Part shown: positions 45,515 to 54,496 of the stretch, piece after piece
How positions within the stretch are numbered: the first letter of the stretch is position 1
Layout: every line of letters begins with the position of its first letter
Source: Pseudooceanicola batsensis HTCC2597
Lineage (GTDB): Bacteria > Pseudomonadota > Alphaproteobacteria > Rhodobacterales > Rhodobacteraceae
Direction: 5' to 3'
Length of the DNA stretch: 64,000 nt
Assembly (NCBI RefSeq): GCF_000152725.1
Contig: NZ_CH724131.1
Coordinates: 461,846-525,845, forward strand
The notes under the pieces: generated by a model
What the model was told of the DNA's origin: nothing
The model's database searches: none
The model's input: the letters and a program-made list of their open reading frames with translations, nothing else
Translations under genes and position numbers: made by a program

Positions 45515-47353
45515 CTATCGGAAGTTCGCGTGCACCGCGTTGATCGCCTCCTGATCCAGCTCGACACCGGCACGCGACCGGATGTCCTGAGTGAAGAGGC
45601 GGTTGACGTCCTGCGTGACCGAGGAATGCAGTTGCTGCGACAGGTTGTTGCGCATCGCGGCCGTGTCGGGATCCTCCGGATTGGGCGGCAGCACCTCGTC
45701 TAGCCGCACGATCAGCACGGCGCCGAAGCCGTCGACCATGGCGATCTGGCCCTCTTCCATCTGGAAAACCGTCTCGACGAAGGCCTCGGGTGCTCCCATG
45801 ACCGATCCCTGCCGGGTCAGTGCCTCTTCGGTCTGCACCTCGAGGCCGAGGCTGTCGAAGTCGGCCGATTCCCGCAGCCGGTCGATATGTTCGCCGGCCT
45901 GGGTGCGCAGGCGCTGCATGGTCTGCCGGGTTTCCCAGATATTGCGGACCCGCTCGCGGACGTTCTCGAAGGGCGCCGGCTCGGGCGGCAGGACCTCGTC
46001 CAGGCGCATGGCGAAGATGCCGCCGTCGGTCAGGCGCATCACCTCGGGATAGGCGGTCTCGTCCAGCCGGGCGGCGGCGGCGTCGAACCCCTCGTAGGCG
46101 GCGATCCCCTCGCTCTGCCCCTCGGCCCAGTCCACCGACCCCAGGCGCATGTCGGTTTCGGCGGCCAGTTCTTCCAGCGTCGCGCCGCCGGCCAGCATGT
46201 CCTCGGCCGGCTCGGCCTCGTTCGCGACCCGGCGGCGGGCGCGGTCGAAGGCAAGCTCCTGGCGCAGGTCGGGCAGGGCCTCCTCGAACGTGGTCTCCTC
46301 GGCCGAGAGGATTCCGTTCACCCGGAAGAAGGCCGGGCCGAGGTCGGTCTCGACCGGTCCCACGATCTCGCCGGATTCGGCCGCGAAGACTGGATCGCCG
46401 GCCGCCCCAAGATCGGCGCGCGACACGTCGCCCATGTCGATGTCGGACAGGGTCAGGCCGCGTTCCTCGACCAGCGTTTCGAAATCCGCCTCGCCGTTCT
46501 CGAGCCGGTCCGCCGCCTCGGCCGCGCGCCCCTGGTCGGCATAGATCAGCCGCTCGACAAGCCGGCGCTCCGGCCGGTTGTACTGGTCCGAACGGGCCTC
46601 GTATTCCTGGCGCAGCAGATCCTCGTCGATCTCGACCTGGTCCAGGATCATCTCGGGCGTCAGCCAAGCATAGGTGATCCGCTTGCGCTCGGGCAGGGTG
46701 AAATCCTCGATCAGCTCGTCATAGAGCGCCCGGAGGTCCTCTTCCGACGGCTCGAAACTTTCCCCGTCCAGTTGCGAGGATTCGACCCGCGCCCAGGTGA
46801 CCCGGCGGCGTTCGGCGAAGTAATTGAGGACGGTGTCGAGATAGGCATCCGGCAGCGCCCGGCCGGAAAAGACCGCGCCCTGCAGCAGCGCCCGGGCGGT
46901 TTCCTTGCGGATGCCATCCTCGAATTCGCCCACGGTCAGGCCGGAGCGTTCGATGGCGAACTCATAGCCGTCACGGCTGAACTGTCCGTCGACGCCGCGA
47001 AAGGCGGGAATGTCCCGAACGAGCCGGACCAGGGTTTCGTCCCCGATCGACAGGCCGACGCGGTCGGCCTCGAGGTCGAAGGCCGCATTGGTCAGCAGCC
47101 GCGAGAGGACGCGGCGGTCGATCCCCATGGCCTGCGCCTGTTCGAGCGATATCGCCTCGCCGGTCTGGGCCTCCATCGCGCGCAGCTCCGACTGCAGAGT
47201 GCGGCCGTACTCCTGGACGGTGATCTCTTGGTCGCCGACCGAACCGACATTGCGCACCGTGCCGGTAAAGCTTGTCGCGCCGAACCCGCCAAGGCCGAGG
47301 ATCAACAGACCCATGAGGATCCAGACCGCTGTTCTTCCGCCCTTTTTCGCCAT
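45515..47353 (-). CDS. PpiD-like periplasmic chaperone with SurA N-terminal and PPIC domains
   Basis: A 612-residue inner-membrane-anchored foldase. The start MAKKGGRTAVWILMGLLILGL gives one anchor helix. The SurA_N-like segment covers about 30-170 (QEITVQEYGRTLQSELRAME, then LLTNAAFDLEADRVGLSI). The parvulin region (about 240-365) is degenerate and includes FETLVEERGLTLSDIDMGDV. The C-terminal part is helical. PpiD helps newly exported outer-membrane proteins. The gene follows the aminotransferase on the same strand after 92 bases. Confidence 0.88.
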   Translation of the reverse strand: MAKKGGRTAVWILMGLLILGLGGFGATSFTGTVRNVGSVGDQEITVQEYGRTLQSELRAMEAQTGEAISLEQAQAMGIDRRVLSRLLTNAAFDLEADRVGLSIGDETLVRLVRDIPAFRGVDGQFSRDGYEFAIERSGLTVGEFEDGIRKETARALLQGAVFSGRALPDAYLDTVLNYFAERRRVTWARVESSQLDGESFEPSEEDLRALYDELIEDFTLPERKRITYAWLTPEMILDQVEIDEDLLRQEYEARSDQYNRPERRLVERLIYADQGRAAEAADRLENGEADFETLVEERGLTLSDIDMGDVSRADLGAAGDPVFAAESGEIVGPVETDLGPAFFRVNGILSAEETTFEEALPDLRQELAFDRARRRVANEAEPAEDMLAGGATLEELAAETDMRLGSVDWAEGQSEGIAAYEGFDAAAARLDETAYPEVMRLTDGGIFAMRLDEVLPPEPAPFENVRERVRNIWETRQTMQRLRTQAGEHIDRLRESADFDSLGLEVQTEEALTRQGSVMGAPEAFVETVFQMEEGQIAMVDGFGAVLIVRLDEVLPPNPEDPDTAAMRNNLSQQLHSSVTQDVNRLFTQDIRSRAGVELDQEAINAVHANFR

Positions 47354-47445
47354 GACTGCCGTCCTCCTGTGCCGCGGTGCCGCGGGCCTAAGTCCGACCC
47401 TGTCTAGAGTGCCGTCGTGAGCGGGGCAAGGGGCTGACCGAGGCG

Positions 47446-48621
47446 TTACCCGCCGAAACCGGCCAGCCGCTCGATGAGTGTGGTGATCCCCGCCGCATCG
47501 AGGTTCGCAAAGGCCACGCGCATCTGCCGCTGGCCCTCCGGATCGCCCTCGGGAGTGAACATGGTGCCCGGCAGCATCAGTACGCCTGCCTCCGACACCA
47601 GCCGGCGCGCGATCACGTCCGAGCGTGCGTCGAACGGATGATCGAGATAGGCGAAATACGCCCCCGCGCCGCGCAGCCGCCAGCCCCGCTCGGCCAGCGG
47701 GTCAAAGCCTTCGCGGATGGCGCGCCCCCGGTCGAGGATCTCGGCCCGTTCGCCCGCCAGCCAGTGGGAGAGGTTGCGCATTCCCCAGAGCGCCGCGAAC
47801 TGCCCGATCTGGGCCGGGCAGATGGTGACGGTATCGAGGTACTTCTCGGCCTCCGCCAGACGGACAGGCCCGGCGATCATGGCGCCGACGCGGTGGCCGG
47901 TCAGCCTGTAGGCCTTGGAAAAGCTGTAGAGATGGATCAGCGTCTCGTCCCAGCCCGCCCGGGTGAACAGGTCGTGCGGCGCCGCGTCCGAGGAATGGAA
48001 ATCGCGATAGGTCTCGTCGAGGATCAGGGCGATGCCACGTGCCTGGCAGAGATCGAAGAAGGCGCCGATCAGGGCGGGCGGATATTCCACGCCGGCCGGA
48101 TTGTTCGGGCTGACCAGCGCGATGGCGCGGGTCCGGTCGGTGATCAGCGCGGCGGCGCGCTCCACATCCGGCAGCAGGTCGCAGCCGGTGGCCAGCGGCA
48201 CCGCCCGCGCGCCGGTCATGTCCAGCGCCATCTTGTGGTTGAAGTACCACGGCACGGGGATCAGCACCTCGTCCCCCTCGGCCAGCAGGCTCGCGATCAC
48301 GGCGCAGAAGGCTTCGTTGCAGCCCGAGGTGATGGCGACCTGACCGCTGGAGATCGTGCCGCCATACGCCGTAAGCCATTGCGCCGCGACCTCGTCCCGG
48401 AGGTCGGTCAGCCCCAGCACCGGCCCGTAGAGATGCGCCTGCGGTTCCTCCAGCGCGATCCGAGCGATCTCCTGCCGCATGGCCAGCGGCGGCGGATCCA
48501 CCGGGGCCGCCTGGCTCACGTTGATGAGCGGCATGTCGTCGCTCAGCCGGGCTTCGGCCAGCCAGCGCCGCGCCTCCATCACCGGCGGGGCAAAGGTCGT
48601 CGCGGTACGGGGCAGGGCCAT
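47446..48621 (-). CDS. class I/II PLP-dependent aminotransferase
   Basis: A 391-residue fold-type I aminotransferase. It has LINVSQAAPVDPPPLAMRQE, YGPVLGLTDLRDEVAAQWL, the PLP phosphate site SGCNEAFCAVIASLL, VSPNNPAGVEYPPALIGAFF, the cofactor Asp in ALILDETYRDF, and the Schiff-base Lys in YSFSKAYRLTGHRVG. It starts two bases after the livM stop, so it belongs to the liv operon and probably acts on an imported amino acid. The exact substrate is not readable. Confidence 0.92.
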   Translation of the reverse strand: MALPRTATTFAPPVMEARRWLAEARLSDDMPLINVSQAAPVDPPPLAMRQEIARIALEEPQAHLYGPVLGLTDLRDEVAAQWLTAYGGTISSGQVAITSGCNEAFCAVIASLLAEGDEVLIPVPWYFNHKMALDMTGARAVPLATGCDLLPDVERAAALITDRTRAIALVSPNNPAGVEYPPALIGAFFDLCQARGIALILDETYRDFHSSDAAPHDLFTRAGWDETLIHLYSFSKAYRLTGHRVGAMIAGPVRLAEAEKYLDTVTICPAQIGQFAALWGMRNLSHWLAGERAEILDRGRAIREGFDPLAERGWRLRGAGAYFAYLDHPFDARSDVIARRLVSEAGVLMLPGTMFTPEGDPEGQRQMRVAFANLDAAGITTLIERLAGFGG

Positions 48622-48623
48622 GC

Positions 48624-49901
48624 TCAGCGCTCCGGGATCAGGCCGCGCGGCGAGAAGCGCAGCACCACCAGCATGAGCACGCCCATGGTGAATAGGCGCA
48701 TGTAGGCCGCGCTGTTCAGCAGGTGATCGCGGAAGGCGCCCTCCGGCAGGCCCGAGGTCAGCAGGCCCACCAGCCACTGGCCGACGGGCTCGACCTGGAC
48801 CCAGAGGAACCAGATCAGCATGCCCCCCAGCACCGCGCCGAAGTTGTTGCCCGATCCGCCGACGATCACCATCACCCAGATGAGGAAGGTGAAGCGCAGC
48901 GGCTGGTAGGTGCTGGGCACGAGCTGCCCGTCCAGCGTGGTCATCATCGCCCCCGCCAGCCCGCAGATGGCCGAGCCCAGCACGAAGATCTGCAGGTGCC
49001 GGCGGGTGACGTCCTTGCCCATGGCCTCGGCCGCCACCTCGTTGTCGCGGATGGCGCGAACCATCCGGCCCCAGGGCGAGCGCAGCGCCAGTTGCATCAG
49101 GATCAGCAGCACGATCAGCACCGCCGCGAAGAGCAGCGCATACCCCAGCTTGACCGTTACGGTCGAGGCCGTCACGGGATCGGCGAACTGCGCCGCGAAC
49201 CCCGCGCTTTCCTGAAGTTCGATGGCCGACGGCAGGGGCGAGGGGATGCCGATCACGTTCTTGACCCCGCGCGCCAGCCAGTCCTCGTTCTTCATCACGG
49301 CCAGGATGATCTCGGCGATGCCGAGCGTCGCGATGGCGAGGTAGTCGGACCGCAGGCCGAGCGCCGTCTTGCCGATCAGCCAGGCCGCCCCGGCCGCCAG
49401 CACCCCGCCCAGGGGCCAGGCCATCAGCACGGGCAGGCCGAGCCCGCCGAGATTGCCCTGCAGGGCCGGGTTCACATCCTCGATCGCGTCGCGGGCCGGG
49501 TCGAAGAAGTACCGATAGAGCATGAAACCCGCCACCAGGATCGCCGCCACGAGCCAGCCCCGGCGCGGCAGCCGCCGGCGCCAGACCTGCACGGCCGCAG
49601 CAATCGTCACGAGCGCGGTGATCATGGCCGCCACGATCCCCGTGCCGCCCGCCTGCCAGGCTTCGGCCACCGGCGGCATCGCCGTCAGAGCCACCGCCAG
49701 CCCGCCGAGCGCGACGAACCCCATGACACCGACGTTGAAGAGCCCGGCGAAGCCCCATTGCAGGTTCACGCCGAGCGCCATGATCGCGGAAATCAGCCCC
49801 ATGTTCAGGACTTGCAGGGCGAGGTTCCAGCTCTGCACCATGCCCGTTACCACGAGCAGAACGGCGACGAGCGCAAAGAGCGAGGCGTCTCTCAGGGTCA
49901 T
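48624..49901 (-). CDS. livM: branched-chain amino acid ABC transporter permease, LivM type
   Basis: A 425-residue permease, longer than typical LivM because of extra hydrophobic and loop segments near residues 80-130 (AMITALVTIAAAVQVWRRRL, then a polar loop). The core LivM signatures are present: LGVNLQWGFAGLFNVGVMGF, RSDYLAIATLGIAEIILAVM and SPWGRMVRAIRDNEVAAEAM with the EAA-like coupling loop. The end FSPRGLIPER is typical. The ATG overlaps the livH stop (ATGA). Confidence 0.93.
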   Translation of the reverse strand: MTLRDASLFALVAVLLVVTGMVQSWNLALQVLNMGLISAIMALGVNLQWGFAGLFNVGVMGFVALGGLAVALTAMPPVAEAWQAGGTGIVAAMITALVTIAAAVQVWRRRLPRRGWLVAAILVAGFMLYRYFFDPARDAIEDVNPALQGNLGGLGLPVLMAWPLGGVLAAGAAWLIGKTALGLRSDYLAIATLGIAEIILAVMKNEDWLARGVKNVIGIPSPLPSAIELQESAGFAAQFADPVTASTVTVKLGYALLFAAVLIVLLILMQLALRSPWGRMVRAIRDNEVAAEAMGKDVTRRHLQIFVLGSAICGLAGAMMTTLDGQLVPSTYQPLRFTFLIWVMVIVGGSGNNFGAVLGGMLIWFLWVQVEPVGQWLVGLLTSGLPEGAFRDHLLNSAAYMRLFTMGVLMLVVLRFSPRGLIPER

Positions 49902-50911
49902 ACCGATTTCCCCTTGAACAGGCCGGTCGGGCGGAACAGCAGGACGACGAGCAGGATCACGAAGGACACCGCGAACTTGTAGTCGGTCGACAGCAGCTGG
50001 ACGAGCCCGTCGGGCGCCCAGCTTTCGGGTACACTGTAAGTCAGCACCTTCTTCCAGGCATAGGTGATCGTGACCTCGGAAAAGGCGATGACGAACCCGC
50101 CGACGATCGCGCCCAGCGGATGTCCCAGCCCGCCGACGATGGCGGCGGCGAAGAACGGCAGGAGAAGCTGGAAATAGGTGAACGGCTTGAACGACTTGTC
50201 GAGCCCGTAGAGCGTTCCCGCCAGGGTCGCCAGCGTCGCCACGATCAGCCAGGTGACCATCACGACCTTTTCGGGATTGATCCCCGACAAGAGCGCCAGA
50301 TCCTCGTTGTCGGAATAGGCGCGCATCGACTTGCCCGTGCGGGTGCGGTTGAGAAACCAGAACAGCAGCGCCACCGCGATGATCGCGACCACGAGGGTCA
50401 AGGCTTGCCCGGTCTTGATCGCTAGCCCTTCGTCCAGTCCCGTCATCTCCTTGAAATCCCGCGCCGAGATCAGGAAGCGCTCTCCGTCCGAGAACCGCTG
50501 GTCATCCGGCCCGATGATCAGCCTTACAAGCCCGTTGGTGACGAACATCACGCCCATCGAGACGATCACCAGCACCACCGGCTTGACCTTCTGCGCGCGG
50601 TAGAAGGCATAGACGTAGCGGTCGGTCAGCAGCACCAGCGCCATGCAGATCACGATGCCGAAGGGCAGGGCGAGCAGGGCGGTCGGCAGGGGGCCGAAGC
50701 TGATCCCCCAGGACTGGAAGAGCCAGGTGAACAGGATGACGGCCATCGTGCCGAAGGCCATCGTGTCGCCATGGGCGAAGTTCGAGAAGCGCAGGATGCC
50801 GTAGATCATCGTCACGCCGAGCGCGCCGAGCGCCAGCTGCGAGCCATAGGCCAGCGCCGGCACGATCACGAAGTTCGCCAGGGCGACGAGCGCGTTGAGC
50901 ATGTCCATCAT
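49898..50911 (-). CDS. livH: branched-chain amino acid ABC transporter permease, LivH type
   Basis: A 337-residue permease with about eight helices. Family segments: LALGALGVTMIYGILRFSNF, FAHGDTMAFGTMAVI, RTRTGKSMRAYSDNEDLALL for the coupling loop, and VGGLGHPLGAIVGGFVIAFS. It pairs with LivM in the inner membrane. Its ATG overlaps the stop of the small secreted protein gene upstream, and its stop overlaps the livM start. Confidence 0.94.
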   Translation of the reverse strand: MMDMLNALVALANFVIVPALAYGSQLALGALGVTMIYGILRFSNFAHGDTMAFGTMAVILFTWLFQSWGISFGPLPTALLALPFGIVICMALVLLTDRYVYAFYRAQKVKPVVLVIVSMGVMFVTNGLVRLIIGPDDQRFSDGERFLISARDFKEMTGLDEGLAIKTGQALTLVVAIIAVALLFWFLNRTRTGKSMRAYSDNEDLALLSGINPEKVVMVTWLIVATLATLAGTLYGLDKSFKPFTYFQLLLPFFAAAIVGGLGHPLGAIVGGFVIAFSEVTITYAWKKVLTYSVPESWAPDGLVQLLSTDYKFAVSFVILLVVLLFRPTGLFKGKSV

Positions 50912-51261
50912 CCGACCCTCTCGCAGCGGCCCAGATAGGTGATGCTCTGCGGGCCGTCGTTCAGATGCGCGGTGAACCGGGCCGCGGCATCGTTCACGGT
51001 CAGCAGGTAGACCGCGCTGTCCGCATGGACGAAGGCCGTCACGAGCGGTGGCTCGTCGCGCAGGGCCAGGATCGGGTAGGTGCCGAAATCCGTCACCATC
51101 CTGTCCTCTCCGCCGCGCAGCTCGACGGTGAAGCCGCTTTCGCCACAGGGTTCGGATTCATAGCATTCGGTTCTGAAATTGCAGGAATAATCCGCGGCAA
51201 GGGCAGACCCCGGCACCAGCATCGCGGCAAGCGCAAGCCACTTCAAAACGTCACCTCGCAT
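50908..51261 (-). CDS. small secreted cysteine-rich protein A in liv operon
   Basis: A 117-residue protein. From the ATG at 51261 a signal peptide MRGDVLKWLALAAMLVPGSA is cleaved near ALA-ADYSC. The mature part has CNFRTECYESEPC, a C-x5-C-x5-C pattern, and a last Cys in ITYLGRCERVG. The start lies within the end of the preceding small gene; a TTG at 51246 overlapping that stop would give a shorter signal. No family is recognised. The same cysteine spacing occurs in the neighbour upstream, so the two look like paralogues. It is coupled to livH by ATGA. Confidence 0.72.
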   Translation of the reverse strand: MRGDVLKWLALAAMLVPGSALAADYSCNFRTECYESEPCGESGFTVELRGGEDRMVTDFGTYPILALRDEPPLVTAFVHADSAVYLLTVNDAAARFTAHLNDGPQSITYLGRCERVG

Positions 51262-51632
51262 TCGAGAATGTCGATCTCGGCCGAAGGTCTCTGATCGTTC
51301 GGAACCTGCCGGACCAGCACGGCGGTATGTTCGGTGGTCAGCGTCAGCGTCATGCGCAACCCGTCGTCGTTCAGCCACAGGAAGGGACCGAGGCGGGTCA
51401 GCCCCTGTGCCTCGGTTTCCACGCCCGCATCGTGGCTTACGGTGTAGGCGCCCAGGCCGTCGGCGTCGATATCCTGCGGCTCGAGGCTGAACAGCCGCGG
51501 CGCGGTCCGTTCCGCGCAGCGTCCGTCATGCGAGCAGATGGTCTTGGTCTGGCAGACCAGGTCCAGCCGGGCGCCCTCGGCGACGAGCGGCGCCGGGGCC
51601 AGCAGAAAGGCTGCGAAAAGCATGTGTCGCAT
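51243..51632 (-). CDS. small secreted cysteine-rich protein B in liv operon
   Basis: A 129-residue protein with signal peptide MRHMLFAAFLLAPAPLVAEG. The mature part starts ARLDLVCQTKTICSHDGRC, a C-x5-C-x5-C pattern, has a central beta-rich stretch (GLRMTLTLTTEHTAVLVRQV), and ends IDILECEVTF with one more Cys. No known family. It starts 4 bases after livF and runs 19 bases into the next small gene. Its location between livF and livH suggests a periplasmic helper of the transporter or an unrelated passenger; the sequence does not decide. Confidence 0.74.
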   Translation of the reverse strand: MRHMLFAAFLLAPAPLVAEGARLDLVCQTKTICSHDGRCAERTAPRLFSLEPQDIDADGLGAYTVSHDAGVETEAQGLTRLGPFLWLNDDGLRMTLTLTTEHTAVLVRQVPNDQRPSAEIDILECEVTF

Positions 51633-51636
51633 GGAT

Positions 51637-52353
51637 TTATCCCCCGAGGAAACTCTGCCGGACCTCCGGGTCCGCCAGCAGTGCCTGGCCGGTCCCGGTA
51701 TGCGCGTTCCGGCCCTGCACCAGGACAAAGGCCCTGTCAGCGATCCCGAGGGCCTGCCGCGCATTCTGTTCGACCATGAGAACGGGAAGGCCCGTCCGCG
51801 CGATCTCGATGATGCGGTCGAACAGCTCGTCCATCACGATCGGGCTGACCCCGGCCGTGGGTTCGTCCAGCATCAGCACCTTGGGCTTGGTCATCAGCGC
51901 CCGCCCCACGGCCACCTGCTGGCGCTGCCCGCCGGAAAGCTCGCCCGCCGCCTGATACCGCTTCTCCTTGAGGATCGGGAACAGGTCGTAAATGTTTGAC
52001 ATCGTGTCGGAAAGGTCGTCGTCGCGGATGAAGCCGCCCATTTCGAGGTTTTCCTCGACCGTCATCGACGGGAAGATGTTGTTGACCTGCGGCACAAAGC
52101 CCATGCCCCGCCGAACCCGGTCCTGCGGGCTGAGCGCGGTGATGTCGTCGCCATCCAGCAGCACACGCCCGGACCGCACCTCCAGCATGCCGAAAAGCGC
52201 TTTCATGGCCGTGCTCTTGCCGGCGCCGTTCGGCCCGACGATCACGGCGATCTCGCCGGGGTTCACCGCGATGGTGCAGTCGTGCAGGATGTCGGGGCCG
52301 CGACCGTATCCGCCGGTCATCGCCTCGCCGATCAGAAAGGGCTGGGCGCTCAC
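51637..52353 (-). CDS. livF: branched-chain amino acid ABC transporter ATPase, LivF type
   Basis: A 238-residue ABC ATPase with Walker A VGPNGAGKSTAMK, the signature ELSGGQRQQVAVGRALM and Walker B VLMLDEPTAGVSP, plus the LivF-typical VEQNARQALGIADRAFVL. It forms a heterodimer with LivG on the cytosolic face of LivHM. Its ATG overlaps the livG stop. Its own stop is followed closely by the gene for small protein B. Confidence 0.94.
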   Translation of the reverse strand: MSAQPFLIGEAMTGGYGRGPDILHDCTIAVNPGEIAVIVGPNGAGKSTAMKALFGMLEVRSGRVLLDGDDITALSPQDRVRRGMGFVPQVNNIFPSMTVEENLEMGGFIRDDDLSDTMSNIYDLFPILKEKRYQAAGELSGGQRQQVAVGRALMTKPKVLMLDEPTAGVSPIVMDELFDRIIEIARTGLPVLMVEQNARQALGIADRAFVLVQGRNAHTGTGQALLADPEVRQSFLGG

Positions 52354-53129
52354 AGGGCCGCTTCCTTGTTCTTGAGCCCGGTGCCGAGATAGGCCTCGAT
52401 CACCTGGTCGTTGGCCTTGATCTCGTCCAGCGTTCCCTCGGCCAGAACCTTGCCCTCGGCCATGCAGATCACCGGATCACAGAGCTTGCCGATAAAATCC
52501 ATGTCGTGCTCGATCACCACGAAGGTATACCCGCGTTCCTTGTTGAGCCGCAGGATCGCGTCGGCAATGGTCATCAGCAGCGTCCTGTTGACCCCCGCGC
52601 CGACCTCGTCGAGAAAGACGATCCGCGCATCGACCATCATCGTCCGGCCCAGCTCCAGCAGCTTCTTCTGTCCGCCCGAAAGGTTCGCGGCCTTCTCGTC
52701 CGCCAGGTGCGAGATCGTCAGGAACTCGAGCACCTCGTCGGCCTTACGGCGTAATTCCACCTCTTCCCGCGCGATCTGGCCGCGCCGGAACCAGGCGTTC
52801 CACAGGACCTCTCCGGTCTGGTCGCCCGGCACCATCATCAGGTTCTCGCGCACCGTCATCGAATGGAATTCGTGCGCGATCTGGAAGGTCCGCAGAAGAC
52901 CCTTGCCGAAAAGCGCATGCGGCGGCAGGCCGGTGATGTCTTCACCCGCCATGGTAACTTTGCCCGACGTCGGTTTAAGAAGGCCCGCTATCACGTTGAA
53001 AAGCGTGGTCTTCCCTGCGCCGTTGGGGCCGATCAGCCCGGTGATCGATCCCTCGCGGATCGTCAGGCTGGCCCCGTCCACGGCATGAAAGCCGCCGAAA
53101 TGCTTGTGGATGTCGTCGACGACGATCAT
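52350..53129 (-). CDS. livG: branched-chain amino acid ABC transporter ATPase, LivG type
   Basis: A 259-residue ABC ATPase with Walker A LIGPNGAGKTTLFNVIAG, the signature NLSGGQKKLLELGRTMM and Walker B IVFLDEVGAGVNRTLL, followed by the LivG-typical VIEHDMDFIGKLCDPVI. The Walker B Pro is replaced by Val (DEVGAG rather than DEPxAG), a mild variant. It is the first gene after the hairpin that follows the binding-protein gene. Confidence 0.94.
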   Translation of the reverse strand: MIVVDDIHKHFGGFHAVDGASLTIREGSITGLIGPNGAGKTTLFNVIAGLLKPTSGKVTMAGEDITGLPPHALFGKGLLRTFQIAHEFHSMTVRENLMMVPGDQTGEVLWNAWFRRGQIAREEVELRRKADEVLEFLTISHLADEKAANLSGGQKKLLELGRTMMVDARIVFLDEVGAGVNRTLLMTIADAILRLNKERGYTFVVIEHDMDFIGKLCDPVICMAEGKVLAEGTLDEIKANDQVIEAYLGTGLKNKEAAL

Positions 53130-53174
53130 GCATGTCCCCCGAAGGCCGGGCCGTTGCGCCTCTGGCCATATGTG

Positions 53175-53200
53175 AAAGCGGCCCGGATCTGCCCCGGGCC
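53175..53200 (-). terminator. hairpin between livJ-like gene and livG
   Basis: On the minus strand GGCCCGG and CCGGGCC (plus 53194-53200 and 53180-53186) form a perfect 7-base stem with a 7-base loop, followed by GCTTTC. It lies between the binding-protein gene and livG. A leaky hairpin here would allow more binding protein than transporter, as is known for other liv and mal operons. The T-run is short, so partial termination or 3' end protection is the likely role. Confidence 0.6.
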
Positions 53201-53222
53201 ACCTCCGTTTGCAAGCCCGGTC

Positions 53223-54416
53223 TTACCGGTAGCCGACCGTGGTCATCTTGCCGTTTTCGAACGTGATCTCGCGGTACGAGCCGGACGCCTCGCCCGGTCC
53301 GATCAGTTCGACATCCGTGGCGCCGACATAGTCGATGTCGGTCCCGGCGGCGAGCAGTTCGAGCGCCTTGCCCAGTTCGCCCGGATAGATCTTCTCGCCC
53401 GGGGCGTTGGCGACCTCTTCGACCTTGCTCTTGTAGTCGCCCGGCTCGACCGATCCGGCGGCCTGCATGGCCAGCATGATCAGCGCGGCGGCGTCATAGC
53501 TTTCGCCGGTGTAGGGGCCCGAGACGTCGAAGGCGTCGCCCACGACTTCTGCGAAGCGGTCCGCGCCGGGGCTGTCGGTGCCCGCGATCTGCGCGATCGA
53601 GCCGTCGATCTCGTCGCCGAAATTCTCTTCCAGCGCGGCACCGACCATGCCGTCGGACAGGTCGAACCGGTAGAAGGCGCCGCTGTCCAGAGCCGCGCGC
53701 ATGATGCCCGAGCCGCCCTGGTCGACATAGCCGATGATCACCAGCAGATCACCGCCGGCAGAGGCGAGGGCGCCCACTTCTGCGGAGTAGTCCGCCTTGC
53801 CGTCCTCATGTGCGGCGGAGATCGTGACCTCGCCGCCGGCCTCTTCGAAGGCCTGCTGGAACGTATCGGCAAGGCCCTTGCCGTAATCGTTGTTGGTGTA
53901 GGTCACGGCCACGGAATCGACGTCCTGATCCATCAGGATCTCGGTCATCACCACGCCCTGCCGCGCGTCCGAAGGCGCGGTGCGGAAGAACAGCCCGTTG
54001 TCCTCGGTCTCGGACAGGCCCGGCGAGGTGGCCGAGGGCGAGATCATCACCATGCCGTTCGGCACGGCCACGTTGCTCAGGACCGCGCCGGTCACGCCGG
54101 AACAGTCGGCGCCCATGATGCCCTTGACCCCCTCGGAGGTGATCAGACGTTCGGCCGCGGCAGTCGCGGCGCCGGCGTCGACACAGGTCGAATCCGCGCG
54201 AACGGGCGTGACCTTGGCACCGCCCAGCAGCTGTCCGCTCTCGGTCACTTCGCTCATGGCGAGTTCGGCGCCCGCCGCCATGGACGGCGTCAGCGATTCA
54301 ATCGGACCCGTGAAGCCGAGGATCACCCCCAGCTTTACCTCGTCCATATGGCTTTCGGCCTGCGCCGCCGCGGTCATCGCCGCCAGCGCCGCGCCGGCCA
54401 GAAGAAGCTTTTTCAT
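53223..54416 (-). CDS. livJ: branched-chain amino acid ABC transporter substrate-binding protein
   Basis: A 397-residue periplasmic type I binding protein. The signal peptide is MKKLLLAGAALAAMTAAAQA. The mature part shows VKLGVILGFTGPIESLTPSM, the disulphide-type Cys in TPVRADSTCVDA and in GIMGADCSGVTGAVL, and ISPSATSPGLSETEDNGLFF. Ligand preference within the Leu/Ile/Val and related group cannot be read. It is the first gene of the liv operon; GGGAG precedes its ATG. Confidence 0.93.
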   Translation of the reverse strand: MKKLLLAGAALAAMTAAAQAESHMDEVKLGVILGFTGPIESLTPSMAAGAELAMSEVTESGQLLGGAKVTPVRADSTCVDAGAATAAAERLITSEGVKGIMGADCSGVTGAVLSNVAVPNGMVMISPSATSPGLSETEDNGLFFRTAPSDARQGVVMTEILMDQDVDSVAVTYTNNDYGKGLADTFQQAFEEAGGEVTISAAHEDGKADYSAEVGALASAGGDLLVIIGYVDQGGSGIMRAALDSGAFYRFDLSDGMVGAALEENFGDEIDGSIAQIAGTDSPGADRFAEVVGDAFDVSGPYTGESYDAAALIMLAMQAAGSVEPGDYKSKVEEVANAPGEKIYPGELGKALELLAAGTDIDYVGATDVELIGPGEASGSYREITFENGKMTTVGYR

Positions 54417-54469
54417 GTTGATCTCCCTGTTTGGAACCTTGTCCTGCGCGGATGCTATGCGGGTTGAAA

Positions 54470-54496
54470 CGAAAAGAAAAGTCTCCGCGAACGGAG
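54470..54496 (-). terminator. intrinsic terminator after bmt
   Basis: On the minus strand CTCCG-TTCG-CGGAG forms a tight stem with a TTCG tetraloop (plus 54483-54496), followed by ACTTTTCTTTTC. This is a good rho-independent terminator for the leftward bmt transcript. It sits about 55 bases before the liv binding-protein gene and insulates the liv operon. The rest of the gap 54497-54644 is GC-rich with no gene seen. Confidence 0.7.

Noticed and set aside
43487..45703. About 740-codon plus-strand open frame opposite the ASKHA protein
   Set aside because: The opposite strand carries a full ferredoxin/ASKHA protein with conserved cysteines; this frame has no domain.
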